A stretch of DNA of 64,000 bases from positions 37,542,885-37,606,884 of the forward strand of contig CM067109.1 in the NCBI GenBank assembly GCA_034008185.1. Reading direction: 5' to 3'. Positions 53,757-63,150 of this stretch are shown piece by piece. Under the pieces are notes generated by a model. It ran no database searches. It was not told the DNA's origin and saw only the letters and a program-made list of their open reading frames with translations. Position numbers and translations under genes: made by a program. This DNA comes from Gorsachius magnificus. Lineage: Eukaryota; Chordata; Aves; Pelecaniformes; Ardeidae. Position 1 is the first letter of the stretch. Each line of letters opens with the position of its first letter.

Positions 53757-54119
53757 GGAGAACATACAGAATATAGAAAACAAGTGATGCTCAGTGCAAT
53801 TGCTCACCACCTGCTGACCAATGCCCAGCCTATCCCAAGCAGTGATCCCTCTCCCCTGTCCAACTCCCCCCAAGCGTGACATTGTATGGCATGGAATAGC
53901 CCTTTGGCCAGTTTGGGTCAGCTGTCCTGGCTGTGCTCCCTCCCAGCTTCTCGTGCAGAGCATGGGAAGCTGAAAATATCCTTAGCTGGTATAAGCACTA
54001 CTCAGCAAAAACTAAAACATCAGGGTGCTTTCAACATTTTTCTAGTAATAAATCCAAAACACAGCCCTATGCCAGCTACTAGGAAAAAGATTAACTCTAT
54101 CCCAGCTGAAACCAGGACA

Positions 54120-54124
54120 CTATC
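54120..54124. repeat. Right target-site duplication CTATC
   Basis: Exact copy of 53543-53547, directly after the LTR terminus ACCAGGACA. Confidence 0.85.
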
Positions 54125-56629
54125 AAAAGCAGAGAAAAGACGTAACAACACAATGATCAGTGAAAAAAAAAAGCCTATCATTAGTCTGGACTATCCCATA
54201 CATCATATCCTGAGGGAAAAGTTGCTCCAATAAAGAGGTTTTAGTCTGGGTGATCCCAAAAAAAAGGAGTTTTCTGTTTGCTCTCTCCCTTCTCTCACTA
54301 TCCTTCAAGCACAAACCCACAAAATCTATGGAAAAAATATGTAATGATACTGTGAGGATGGCTCATGACCAGCTTAAAATAGAGGGAAGTTAATTTTTGT
54401 TTCTGGAAATTTGCTTATTTTTATTCCAGCATATAAGCAAGTTAATCTGAACTGTGTGGCTAAGATATTCCTACATGTAAAGCCCTGTGCTGTTGTTTGG
54501 CTAAGTGTAAGTAGGCTGAATATCTGTGGTGATGCAGATTCATTTATTAGGAGTTTATAGCTTTCTATCCCTTTATCTCTAGGTGTCAGTTATGTGCCTC
54601 AGCTGTCAAATTAATTTCAGATGTTCTTCCAAAGGCTTGCTCTGGTTTCCTGGTGATTTATACTGACAATTTATTAGAGTATTGGACTTAGAAATGCCTC
54701 TTTTCTTGGACAAGGAATCAAGGAGGCAATGAAATGAGGCTAGTGGCTGATTTCAATAAAGCAGAGATTTTTACAAAGAGGTGTATAACTCTATGCCAAG
54801 AAAGCCTTTCTCAATAAACTAAACATTGGTCCTTATAACCTCTCATATCCTCACATTAAATTCCTCTTGTTCCATATTTTCTTTGTGAGCTAGTGGTAAA
54901 ATACACGTGCTCTCTACTATAAACTACTATTTTGATAGGTGAATGTTAAAGATATTGCCTTGGCAATGGTCCTTTCAAAGTTATTATCTTTAAAACTTGA
55001 GCATGTAACACAAGTAATGGCAAACGAAGAATCTGCTGGCTCTGCAGAATTGTAACAGTTTACAAAGACAGAAATCTAGTGTGGATGGTTCTTAGCATAC
55101 AAGACATGTCAATGTTTGAAAGTAATTTTTGAAATAAACAATCATTATTAATCTAATTGCTACTAGTACCTTGGAAGTAGTCCATCCCCAAATCCAAAAC
55201 TAAACATGAAGTGCTATAAGAAATTAAATAATAGGTACTAAAGACTGCCAACAGAAGATTTTCTTGGTTGTCTCAAAAATGTGGGGCAATGGAAATAGAG
55301 GATTAGTCTGAAGTTTTGAACTCATCTCTGTCATTTCCTAATCTCTAGGCTGTCATACACCAAAGCCTTACCTTCCTTAATTAGCTGAATAATTAACTAC
55401 TATCTATCAGTAGGAAGAGCAATAAAAAGTAGTATGTTAATTTTAGAGAAGACTAAGTGGGATGGGACACCAAAGGCTGAGCTCCTTGATCCACTCAATC
55501 ACTTCTAATATTATGTCATGAAGTTATAATGCCAAAATGCACACTGGGTAAAGGTGTGTCCATGCTTATTTCTCTAACTTTGTAACAGCTGCTCTAAATC
55601 TGTGCTTATGATTCACCAATCACAACCCATTTTACAAAATGAGTTAACTGGATATACTGGTGTGATATTTATTTAACATTTTTCCTGCCCTCTGCTAGAA
55701 ATCCTTGTAGCTTTTAGACATATGCAAGTAAGTTTTGGGGTTTCAGGAAATGTTTGGCACTTGTGGCAATCCAGAGTGTTCTGTGGGGTCTGTAGGAATT
55801 GTCTTTGCCTTTGAAGCACCAGCTGACAACTTCGCCAGAAATTGTCCTGATTTTCTTGCCACAAGACCAAGCAACACTCCTTCTTTGACTCACTTGAAAA
55901 CGTTCTGAGATGGACATTGTAGAGATCTGAATCCTTAAGCAGTACAATCCACGTTAATATGGATTTTTTTGTGCAATACTACAAAACACTTTCCTTGCTA
56001 AGTGCAACCACCTGCTGCTTCTGCAGTTGCAACCAATTTAATGGTTTTCTATTTTGAAGTGCAAAAACAAAAACAAAGATAGAATTTTGAAAATTCTAAA
56101 TATGTTTAATAGTCCTGAGAACTAAGTCTGAGCAGAAGAGAATAGAAATACTCAGTAATAGAAGAAGTGAAGGTGAATAGGAGGAACTCATGTACATAAA
56201 AAGCTTTTGGAGCGTGGTATGAATGTATTAGTTAATATATCAGATAATAAATATATTGGTGATAATTGATATATGGTGAATATTAATATACAGGGAGAGA
56301 TGAAGCTCAAAGAAAAGTGTTCCTGGCTGCAAAAGAACACAAAATGGGGCAAAGAAGTAACCTCTCTGTGTGGAAAAGGATTAATGAGTGTGCATGTGAA
56401 TGGCTGCCTAGACCCTACCCTACAAGTCTCATGGAAAAAGAGCAGTTTAGGAGACTTTTTTCCGTTTGAAGAGTTTCTTTTGGGGGCTGAAACCATAATT
56501 TATGGTTTTAATTTAAGACTGCAAGGAAATTATCAAAGCTCATGACGTATTTTTTATGAAGAAAGATCTTCTAATGCTTCATTGGGATGCCTCAAGTTAA
56601 CATTTCTTTTATGAAACTCTTCATTTATG
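54125..56629. other. Unique AT-rich DNA, no gene recognised
   Basis: Nothing recognisable. Short open frames lie on both strands around 55673-55947 and 56188-56545. No transposon words or tandem arrays were seen. Confidence 0.55.
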
Positions 56630-57110
56630 CCCTGCTGCCTTTGCCCCTTTCTCACCCACATATTCTGGCCAAGTTAATGTCTGGCGTGGTCCAAACCATT
56701 GTTTCTCTTCCCAAAGCAGGTAGCATGGAAATAAAACTGGACAGTGTAACCTAAGGTTCTTGACGAGATATTGACAGGATATTGCAAGCGACTGCAAGGT
56801 ATTGCTTTAGCGTTCAGATACCCCTTGTGGCAGAGGTGGGGAGAGGACAACTGGGGGTGACTGCTTACACCAGATCCCCAAGACCCTATTTGTTCCCCAG
56901 CCACTCGTGCCTCTCTAGCAGCAACTGAGGCCAGCAGCCCCTTCTTCACCCAGTATTGCACACAGCTCCAAAAGACCCAGGTTGTCTTGAAAGTGCCAAC
57001 ATCTGTCTCTGAGAGGAAGTCTAGGATTCAGCCATGTATCCCTCACCTCTATAGGGGAAAGGGCCCGAGGTGAGCCACTCACTCACCTGTTCGTGCCACC
57101 GTTAGTCCTA
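56630..57110. other. GC-raised block, possible retroelement scrap
   Basis: About 480 bases differ in composition from the AT-rich flanks. The minus strand has a 95-codon open frame (56674-56961) with no known domain. At 57081-57098 the minus strand reads TGGCACGAACAGGTGAGT, partly like a retroviral primer-binding site (TGGC then GAACAGG), but no LTR ending in CA precedes it. I cannot identify the block. Confidence 0.3.
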
Positions 57111-59137
57111 AAACTGAAATTTATGCTTTTCTTGGAGAAAATATGAAAGCCTGTGATTCAGACTTTGCAGACTGAGTTGAAAAATATGGCATTTGCTAGT
57201 TCTGGAAAATTGATTTTCCAGCATAATGTTCTTTAATATATTTTGGCCTGCAACTGTAGTATTTATACTGCATTTTGTATTGCTGTCACTCAAACACTGC
57301 TGTGAATGCTCAGTCTAAGTTTGGTTCCAAAACAAAAGTGTTGTATGACCTTGTTAACCTAGTTTCTGCTCAGAATTAATATTAGTGTGATGACTTGAAT
57401 TATCTCCCCAGATAATCACAATATGGCATGCAATTTTGAATGTCATGTTTGGTTGACTCATGGGAAATGGAAATAAAAAATTGCCTGGAGCATTGTGAAT
57501 GCAAATATGTTACCTCTTTGGCAGTGGTCACTTTATATTACATTATGACAATGTTATTAAAGGCATATCAAAACTGATTAAACATTTTCATAGGATTCTA
57601 CATTCTTTGCCAAATTCTGCTATTTTAAGTGGGCATTTTACATAGGAATGCTGACAGACCTTTCCTGGAGTGAGTGTAGCAGAGAAAACTAGTTGTATAA
57701 ACAAACTTCAATCACTCATTAGGGAAGAAATTAATCATTAAATTAATTACGAAATCACAACTGTGTGTATCCTTTTGATTAAAAGCAAATATAATTTTTG
57801 ATAAGAATTCTACTATACCTTGAAACCTCATTCAATAGTGAACTTATATTGAGTTAAAGAGTTGTAAAGTTTAAAATCATGTTTTGAAAATGGATAGATA
57901 TAATTTAGTAAGTTATACTAAATAAGTGACATTTAGTTGGAAGATTCCATGATAGATTTAAATGATTTAAAAATAAAAATATTTCTGTGTCATTCTGATA
58001 GCTTTGTTAGCTCTTGTTTAAATTTTCACTTAGCATCTAAGAATTTCAGTTTTTCTGTCGTACACTTGCACAATGCTGAATCAGCATACATTATTTCTGA
58101 GCATAGGTAGCTAGTCTGTCAAATACCATAATTCAATTGCCTAGGCTTTTATGTAAAATTAAATTGTAAATTTTTAATACATTTGAATTATAAAAATGCT
58201 ATTTGTTTTGGGGTGATCACTGCTGTTCCTCTGAAATCTTGCTAGATTTACTACAAAATTATATAGTACTGTAAGTATAAGTCTGCACAGTTATTAAAAT
58301 CTTTGTGAAATTAGTAAGACCTACATTTTGATTTCTAAATTTATCATCAAGATATGTAGTAAGAATATATACTTGTTGATACATGCCTGTTGTCTATATG
58401 ACTATTGTGAGAGTATAGGCAATTTCCACAAAACATCACACATAATCATGAATATGTAGGGCTGGGAGGAATGTGAAAACAGCAATGAGACTACTTGGAA
58501 CATGATCCAATTTTACATGCATAACCCACTGCACGGATTGGTCTAACTTGTTCTGAAAATTTTTCAGGGGAAAACATCTGCAGCTTCTGGGTATCCTGTA
58601 ACTGTTTCACCTCTTTAAGAGTTGAGTATTTGTTAAGACCTGTTTTGCAAATTAAGCCTTTATCTTCTATCCTTCTGTACAGAGAACAACTGAACATTCC
58701 ACCATTGGGATATTTTTTTCTGCAATGGAATATTATCACAACACACTACGTCTTGTACTTCTCAGCTGGTAGTCTGAATAAATGATAAAAACCATTCATT
58801 AACCTTCTGTCAAAGGATGTGTTTCCTAAACATTCACCATTCTTAATTCTCCTGTCTGGACTCTCTCCAGCTTGTTTACCTCTTTCATATACAAATTGTT
58901 AGTGCACCACAGAAATTTGGGGGAGGCGGCAGAAGACAGAGGTGTATAAACGTCACCATACCAATGCAAGTTTAGCATGCCGTTCCCTCAAGATCCTTAT
59001 CTGAAGCATTCTAACTATTCAGCAACTTCACAATATGGATTTCTACTCCAAATTACAGCATTTTATCTCAGTGATCTCAAACTCTTTCTATTCTCTATTA
59101 CTGTATGTCTTCAGCTTTATTTCTGAATTGAGGATCA
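57111..59137. other. Unique very AT-rich DNA
   Basis: No gene or transposon recognised. It is strongly AT-rich with short palindromes, for example ATTTAGTA-AGTTA-TACTAAAT at 57903-57923 and the MARE-like site at 58074-58086 listed separately. Confidence 0.55.
58074..58086. promoter_or_regulatory. MARE-like palindrome TGCTGAATCAGCA
   Basis: Perfect half-sites TGCTGA and TCAGCA flank a central A, one base off the T-MARE consensus (central G or C) bound by large and small Maf dimers. The palindrome extends one further base on each side. Function is unproven, since single sites arise by chance. Confidence 0.3.
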
Positions 59138-59256
59138 TAGAATAATTGAGGTTGGAAGGTGCCTCTGGAGGGCATCTACTCTTGTCTTGTGCTTAAAGCA
59201 CAGCTACTTCTGATGTGGGAGCAGGTTGCTTGGCACCTTGAGTGGTTAAAGTCTCC
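59138..59256 (-). mobile_element. CR1 LINE fragment, 3' part (left of the LTR)
   Basis: The plus strand reads ATCATAGAATAATTGAGGTT, GGAAGGTGCCTCTGGAGGGC, then GAGCAGGTTGCTTGGCACCT up to GTCTCC. This is the reverse complement of a CR1 3' end. It stops exactly at the LTR's target duplication and resumes on the far side at 60357, so it is one CR1 copy split by the LTR. Confidence 0.87.
59252..59256. repeat. Left target-site duplication TCTCC
   Basis: TCTCC directly before the terminal TG of the LTR, repeated at 60357-60361. Confidence 0.82.
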
Positions 59257-59441
59257 TGTGGTGGCTTGACCCTGGCTGAATGCCAGGGGCCCACCAAAGC
59301 CGCTCTATCACTCCCCTCTTTAACTGGACAGACGGGAGAAAAGTAAATCAAAGGGCTCATGGTCAGGATAAGGACAGGGAGAGATCATTTGTCAGTTACC
59401 ATCACAGGCAAAACAGACTCAACTTGATGAAATTAATTTAA

Positions 59442-59447
59442 TTTATT
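59442..59447 (-). promoter_or_regulatory. LTR polyadenylation signal AATAAA
   Basis: Minus-strand AATAAA about 186 bases before the LTR's 3' end, within AATAAATTAAATTAAT. Confidence 0.5.
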
Positions 59448-59703
59448 ATCAATCAAACTCAGACAAGGAGAGGATAAAAACTGCTACATCTTAAAACACC
59501 TTCCCCCCACCCCTCCCTTCTTCCTGGGCTCAACTTCACTCCCAGATTTCTCTACCTGCTCCCCTCGAGTGGTGCAGGGTGATGGGAATGTGGGTTGGGG
59601 TCAGTTCATCACACGTTGTCTCTGCCGCTTCTTCTTCCTTGGGAGAGGACTCTTCCCCTGCTCATGTGTGGGGTCACTCTCAAGACAGACAGTCCTCCAT
59701 GAA

Positions 59704-60095
59704 CTTCTCCAACATGAGTCCTTCCCACGGGCTACAGTTCTTCATGAACTGCTCCAGCATGGGTCCATAATTTCCATGGGGTGCAGTCCCTCAGGAGCAG
59801 ACTGCTCCAGCATTGGGTCCCCTGCGGGGTCACAGGTCCTGTCAGCAAACCTGCTTTGATGTGGGCTCCTCCCCCATGGGTCTGCAAGTCTCCCCAGGAA
59901 CCTGATCCGGTGCAGGCTTCCCACAGGGTCACAGCCTCCTCCGTTCGGGCACCCACCCTCTCCAGCGTGGGGTCCTCCATGGGCTACAGGTGGGTATCTG
60001 CTGCACCATGGATCTCCATGGGCTGCAGGGGGACAGCCTGCCTCACCATGGTCTTCACTACAGGCTTGCAGGGGAATCTCTGCTCCGGTGCCTGG
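59704..60095. repeat. Degenerate ~45-bp tandem repeats inside the LTR
   Basis: About nine units, each opening with a variant of CTGCTCCAGCGTGGGTCC, start near 59704, 59749, 59802, 59851, 59902, 59957, 59998, 60037 and 60079. Most are followed by a CCAYGGG-type box and a GCAG/CACAG stretch. Spacing is 39 to 55 bases and identity between units is modest. Confidence 0.7.
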
Positions 60096-60204
60096 AGCAT
60101 CTTCTCCCCCTCCTTCTTCACATTGGTGTCTGCAGGGCTGTTTTCTCTCACATCCTCTCACTTTTCTCTCTCCGGCTACTGAGCCACAGCTGGTTTTTTT
60201 CCTT

Positions 60205-60248
60205 CTTGAATATGGTATCACAGAGGCGCTTCCACTGTCACTGATTGG
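60205..60248 (-). promoter_or_regulatory. LTR promoter: CCAAT box and degraded TATA box
   Basis: The minus strand reads AGCCAATCAG (60250-60241), then CATATTCAAG (60214-60205). Related copies, as I recall, read CATATTTAAG here, so one transition has damaged the TATA-like box. The spacing of about 30 bases is normal for a retroviral U3 promoter. Confidence 0.55.
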
Positions 60249-60356
60249 CTTGGCCTTGGCCAGTGGCAGACACAGGGAAAACTTCTGGCAGCTTCTCACA
60301 GAACCCACCCTTGTAGCTCCCCCACTACCAAGACCTTGCTACACAAACCCAATATA

Positions 60357-60770
60357 TCTCCAAGGCTTCCACAGCCTCTCTTTGGACAGAGAGGGTTTTA
60401 TGTTTTACTCAAGTTTTCATTTGCCTTGCTGCATCTGGTGACCATTACAGCTTGTCTTTTGGCTGGGCAACCCAGGGAGGAGTGTGGCTCCATTCTCTCA
60501 CTAAGCCTTGGCTCTCACCCTGATTTCAGGAAAAGAAAGGCTGTGATTAACTCCCCCTTTGTCTTCTCCTTTCTGGCTAAATCAAGCCCAATTCCCTCAG
60601 CCACTTCCATCTTGGCCATGAGCTCCCAATCAATACCACCATCAAGGCCCTTTTCTCTACTTTGTCAGTCTTTCTCTTGCACTGGAGAGCCCTAAACTGG
60701 ACACAGCACCCCACATGTGGCATTGCCACTGTTGAATGGAAGATCATAACTCCTACAGCAAAAACTGCAC
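60357..60770 (-). mobile_element. CR1 LINE fragment, inner part (right of the LTR)
   Basis: TCTCC (second target copy) continues into AAGGCTTCCACAGCCTCTCT, then GTGTGGCTCCATTCTCTCAC, CAAGCCCAATTCCCTCAGCC, and TGGAGAGCCCTAAACTGGAC followed by ACAGCACCCCACATGTGG near 60704-60720. These are CR1 ORF2 C-terminal words in reverse, continuing the fragment at 59138-59256. The match fades near 60760-60770, where a plus-strand CR1 begins. Confidence 0.85.
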
Positions 60771-60789
60771 CCTGGCCTCCTGGCCACCT

Positions 60790-61620
60790 GCACAGGGTAT
60801 GCTCTGCTGGAGTCACTCAGGCAGCAGATGGAGGAACTGCAGGAGGCAGTTAACAGCTTACACTCTATTAGTGAACCAGAAACAGAGTATTATTCAAGAC
60901 TTTGAAAGAAGATACACTAGGCCCCATGGCACTGATCTCCACAGGCTATCAGAAAAAGGGCTTCAACTGTGAACACACAGCACCTTGGAGAAGATGCCAT
61001 GGTCTCTGGTCACCCTTGGGAACAGGATATCACTTCACTTCCCTTCTTCATAGACACCAACCAGAAACAGATATGAAGCCTTGGCAACAGATCAAACAAA
61101 TGAGCAAGATTTACAGGGGAAAACCATGCTAGCAGCACATACTAAAAGCTGTAAAAGGAGGTGGCAAGTGCTAGTAGTGGGTGCCTCTGTTGAGGAGCAC
61201 TGAGACACCCAGCTGTCAGCCTGATGTACAGCCAAGAGAGGTTTGTTGCTTGCCAGGGATGTCACAGAGAGACTGCCATAACTGGTTAATAGCGCAGACT
61301 ACTATCCCCTACTTCTTTTCCATATGGGCAGCAGTGACATGGTAAAGCAAAACATGGGCAAGATCAAGCAGGACTTCAGACCCCTGGGGGCCCAAGTGTA
61401 AAGGATGGGTGCCCAAGTGTAAAGGATGGGTGCCCAAGTGATCTTCTTTTTCTTGCCAGTCGGGGATAGGGGTGCAAGCAGAAGTCTACACAGATCAATA
61501 CCTGGCTTCATGGCTGGTGTTGTTGCCAGGGCTTTAGTCTCTATGATCATGGGACATTCATCAATTAACAGAAGAAGCAGGAGAATCTTTGCTGACTTAG
61601 TGAATTGTACTTTAAATTAA
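60790..61620 (+). pseudogene. CR1 ORF1 remnant with SGNH/GDSL-esterase-like domain
   Basis: CR1 ORF1 proteins bind RNA, and many carry a C-terminal SGNH-fold esterase domain. The start of the segment has the Q-M-E-E-L-Q-E-A-V coiled-coil-like stretch (about 60825-60855). The esterase part is in one frame from 61171 to 61620: LVVGASVEEH then a stop at 61201, TDYYPLLLFH-like text read here as ADYYPLLLFHMGSSDM (61294-61341), GAQVIFFFLPVGDRGASRS (from about 61429), and NRRSRRIFADLVNCTLN at the end. The GDS of the nucleophile block has become GAS and the GTND block reads GSSD, so the active site is damaged even without the stops. In-frame stops also come from the 21-bp duplication (61399-61440). 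Confidence 0.88.
61399..61440. repeat. Two tandem 21-bp copies in CR1 ORF1
   Basis: TAAAGGATGGGTGCCCAAGTG occurs twice, exactly (61399-61419, 61420-61440), after a preceding CCCAAGTG at 61391. Each unit is seven codons and adds an in-frame TAA. Related ORF1 copies have this stretch once, so it is a duplication private to this copy or its source. Confidence 0.95.
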
Positions 61621-61786
61621 TGAACTTTGTGAGGATGTGGTCCAAAGCTGTGATGCCTGTATATCCGTGAGCAACAGGGTAGATGAGTGAGCCTACCAGA
61701 GCAGTAAGAAATGCTTCCCCACCCTTTCCACAGGCAAACCCACTAAGTCCAGCCACCTTGAATGTATGTAAACTAACACATGTAGT

Positions 61787-62431
61787 TTGGGAAACAAGCA
61801 GGAGGAACTAGAGGTCCATGCCCAGTCTGAGAGTTCAGATGTGAGAAGAATCACAGAAGTTTGGTGGGAAAATGCACATGACTGGAATACCACAATGGAT
61901 GGTTATAAACTCTCTCATAAAAATAGGAAGGGAAGAAGAGGAAGTGGAATTCCATTTTATGTAAAAGAGAAATTTGAGTGTGTGGAGGTGAGCTATGGAG
62001 ACCACAAAAGTATATCAAATGCCTTCGGATCAGCATTGGAGGGATCATCACCAATGGGGATCTTACATTAGATATCTGTTACCAACCTCCCAGTCAGGAT
62101 GACAAGGCTGACAAAGCTTTACTTTGGCTACTCCATTAAATCTTTGGCCAACAGAACCAGGTCCTCATGGGTGACTTCAATTACCCAGACATTTGTTGAG
62201 AAAACAGTACAGCAGTGCACATTTTCCATCAGGTTCCTGGAAAGCATTGAGGACTTCTTCCTGCTACAGATGCTGGACATGGTAACTAGGAACAGCACAT
62301 TGCTGTATTTACTGCTCACATACAGCTCTCACACAAGAGAAGACTTACTTGAAAACATAATTACCAATGGTAGCCCTGGATACAGCGACCACAACATTGT
62401 GGAGTTTAAAATCCTGCTGAACACATTATAG
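61787..62431 (+). pseudogene. CR1 ORF2 endonuclease domain, frameshifted
   Basis: This is an APE-type endonuclease that nicks the target DNA before reverse transcription. The reading runs in three pieces. Frame 61787-62071 carries ITEVWWENAHDWNTTMDGYK (the Glu of the E-x-W-W block at about 61856) and GSGIPFYVKEKFECVEVSYG. A +2 frame carries GDLTLDICYQPPSQDD and MGDFNYPDIC (around 62059-62200). Frame 62099-62431 carries the C-terminal GYSDHNIVEFKIL (62381-62395 encodes YSDHN, the catalytic Ser-Asp-His block). The domain is complete in order but needs at least two frame changes. Confidence 0.92.
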
Positions 62432-63150
62432 ACTAGTGGCAGGACAAAGACTCTGGATTTTAGGAGGCCCAGCTTCAATACACTAAGATCTCAGATATGA
62501 GGCATTCCATGGGCAGCACCTATGGAAGACAAAAAAGTTTTTAAGTTCTGGGTGTTATTCAAGAACAGCCTCCTGAAAACACAAGAACAGTCTATCCTCT
62601 ACAAAGGCAAAGGAGGAAGGCAGAACTAGAGATCATCTTGGCTTAACAGTGAGATTTTGGATGATCTTAAAAGCAAAAATGAAGCATACCAGCTATGGAA
62701 AAGTGGCCAAATAACCATAAAGAACTACAAGAACCTTGCTAGGCCATGCCAAGATGCAGTCAGGAAGGCTAAGGCTCAGCTAGAATCAAAATTTGCCAAA
62801 GATATCAAGAACAAGAAAGGGTTCTTCAGGTAGGTGGGCAGTAGGCAGAAGCACAAGGAAGACATGGGCCCAATACAAAACAGGGCAGGGCAGGGAAACT
62901 AGTCACTAATAATGCCAGGAAGGCAGAGGTTCTCAATACTTTCTTTACCTGCATAGCTAGGCCCCAGATTGCAGGATCAAGTAGCTACAACAACTCATGT
63001 GTTGACCCACGAGTAGTGGAGGAAGGGCTGGTCTGCAGCTCTTGCAAGTATTCAACCCATATAAATCTATGGGCTTGGGTGCAATCAACCCCAGGATGTT
63101 ATGAGAAGAGGCTGACTTTGTTGCAAGCTCACTGTTCATAATATTCGAAA
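62432..63150 (+). pseudogene. CR1 ORF2 linker between endonuclease and RT, degraded
   Basis: This holds CR1-like text between the two enzyme domains: KSGQITIKNYKNLARPCQDA (around 62700-62760), then GFFR near 62820, and GGRQRFSIL-like wording near 62920. Stops occur in all frames. No separate gene is present. A three-unit GGGCA tract lies at about 62882-62895. Confidence 0.75.

Larger units (their letters stand above)
53548..54119 (-). mobile_element. Solo LTR of an avian endogenous retrovirus
   Basis: A 572-bp element begins TGTTGTGGTTTAC, ends GCTGAAACCAGGACA (TG...CA termini) and has a perfect 5-bp target duplication. Read on the minus strand it starts TGTCCTGGTTTCAGCTGGGA, which I recognise from memory as the start of a very common bird LTR. 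An ATTAAA signal (53680 down to 53675 on minus) lies about 128 bases before the LTR's 3' end, which supports the minus orientation. It has no internal retroviral sequence and no partner LTR within the window, so it is a solo LTR left by LTR-LTR recombination. The 5-bp duplication suits an ERVL-like or some ERV1-like group. The group is not settled. Confidence 0.92.
59257..60356 (-). mobile_element. 1.1-kb solo LTR of an avian endogenous retrovirus
   Basis: The element begins TGTGGTGGCTTGACCC and ends CACAAACCCAATATA. The right end should be ACA, so the terminal C has mutated to T. TCTCC target duplications flank it. I recognise the sequence from memory as a common bird LTR. The minus orientation is supported by a CCAAT box (60248-60244), a TATA-like CATATTCAAG about 30 bases downstream (60214-60205) and AATAAA far downstream (59447-59442). 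The region between is long and built of degenerate ~45-bp repeats. No internal retroviral genes or second LTR lie nearby, so it is a solo LTR. The 5-bp duplication fits an ERVL-like or ERV1-like group. Confidence 0.93.

Noticed and set aside
53706..53963. Minus-strand frame ending in a run of tyrosines
   Set aside because: The tyrosines are the translation of the (TAA)n microsatellite in the solo LTR.
57903..57923. ATTTAGTA/TACTAAAT hairpin as an RNA gene or terminator
   Set aside because: An 8-bp AT-rich inverted repeat is common by chance in DNA this AT-rich.
59781..60182. 133-codon plus-strand frame in the 59.3-kb LTR
   Set aside because: It is antisense to the LTR and made of its GC-rich repeats. 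Multiple frames are open there because stop codons are rare in this composition.
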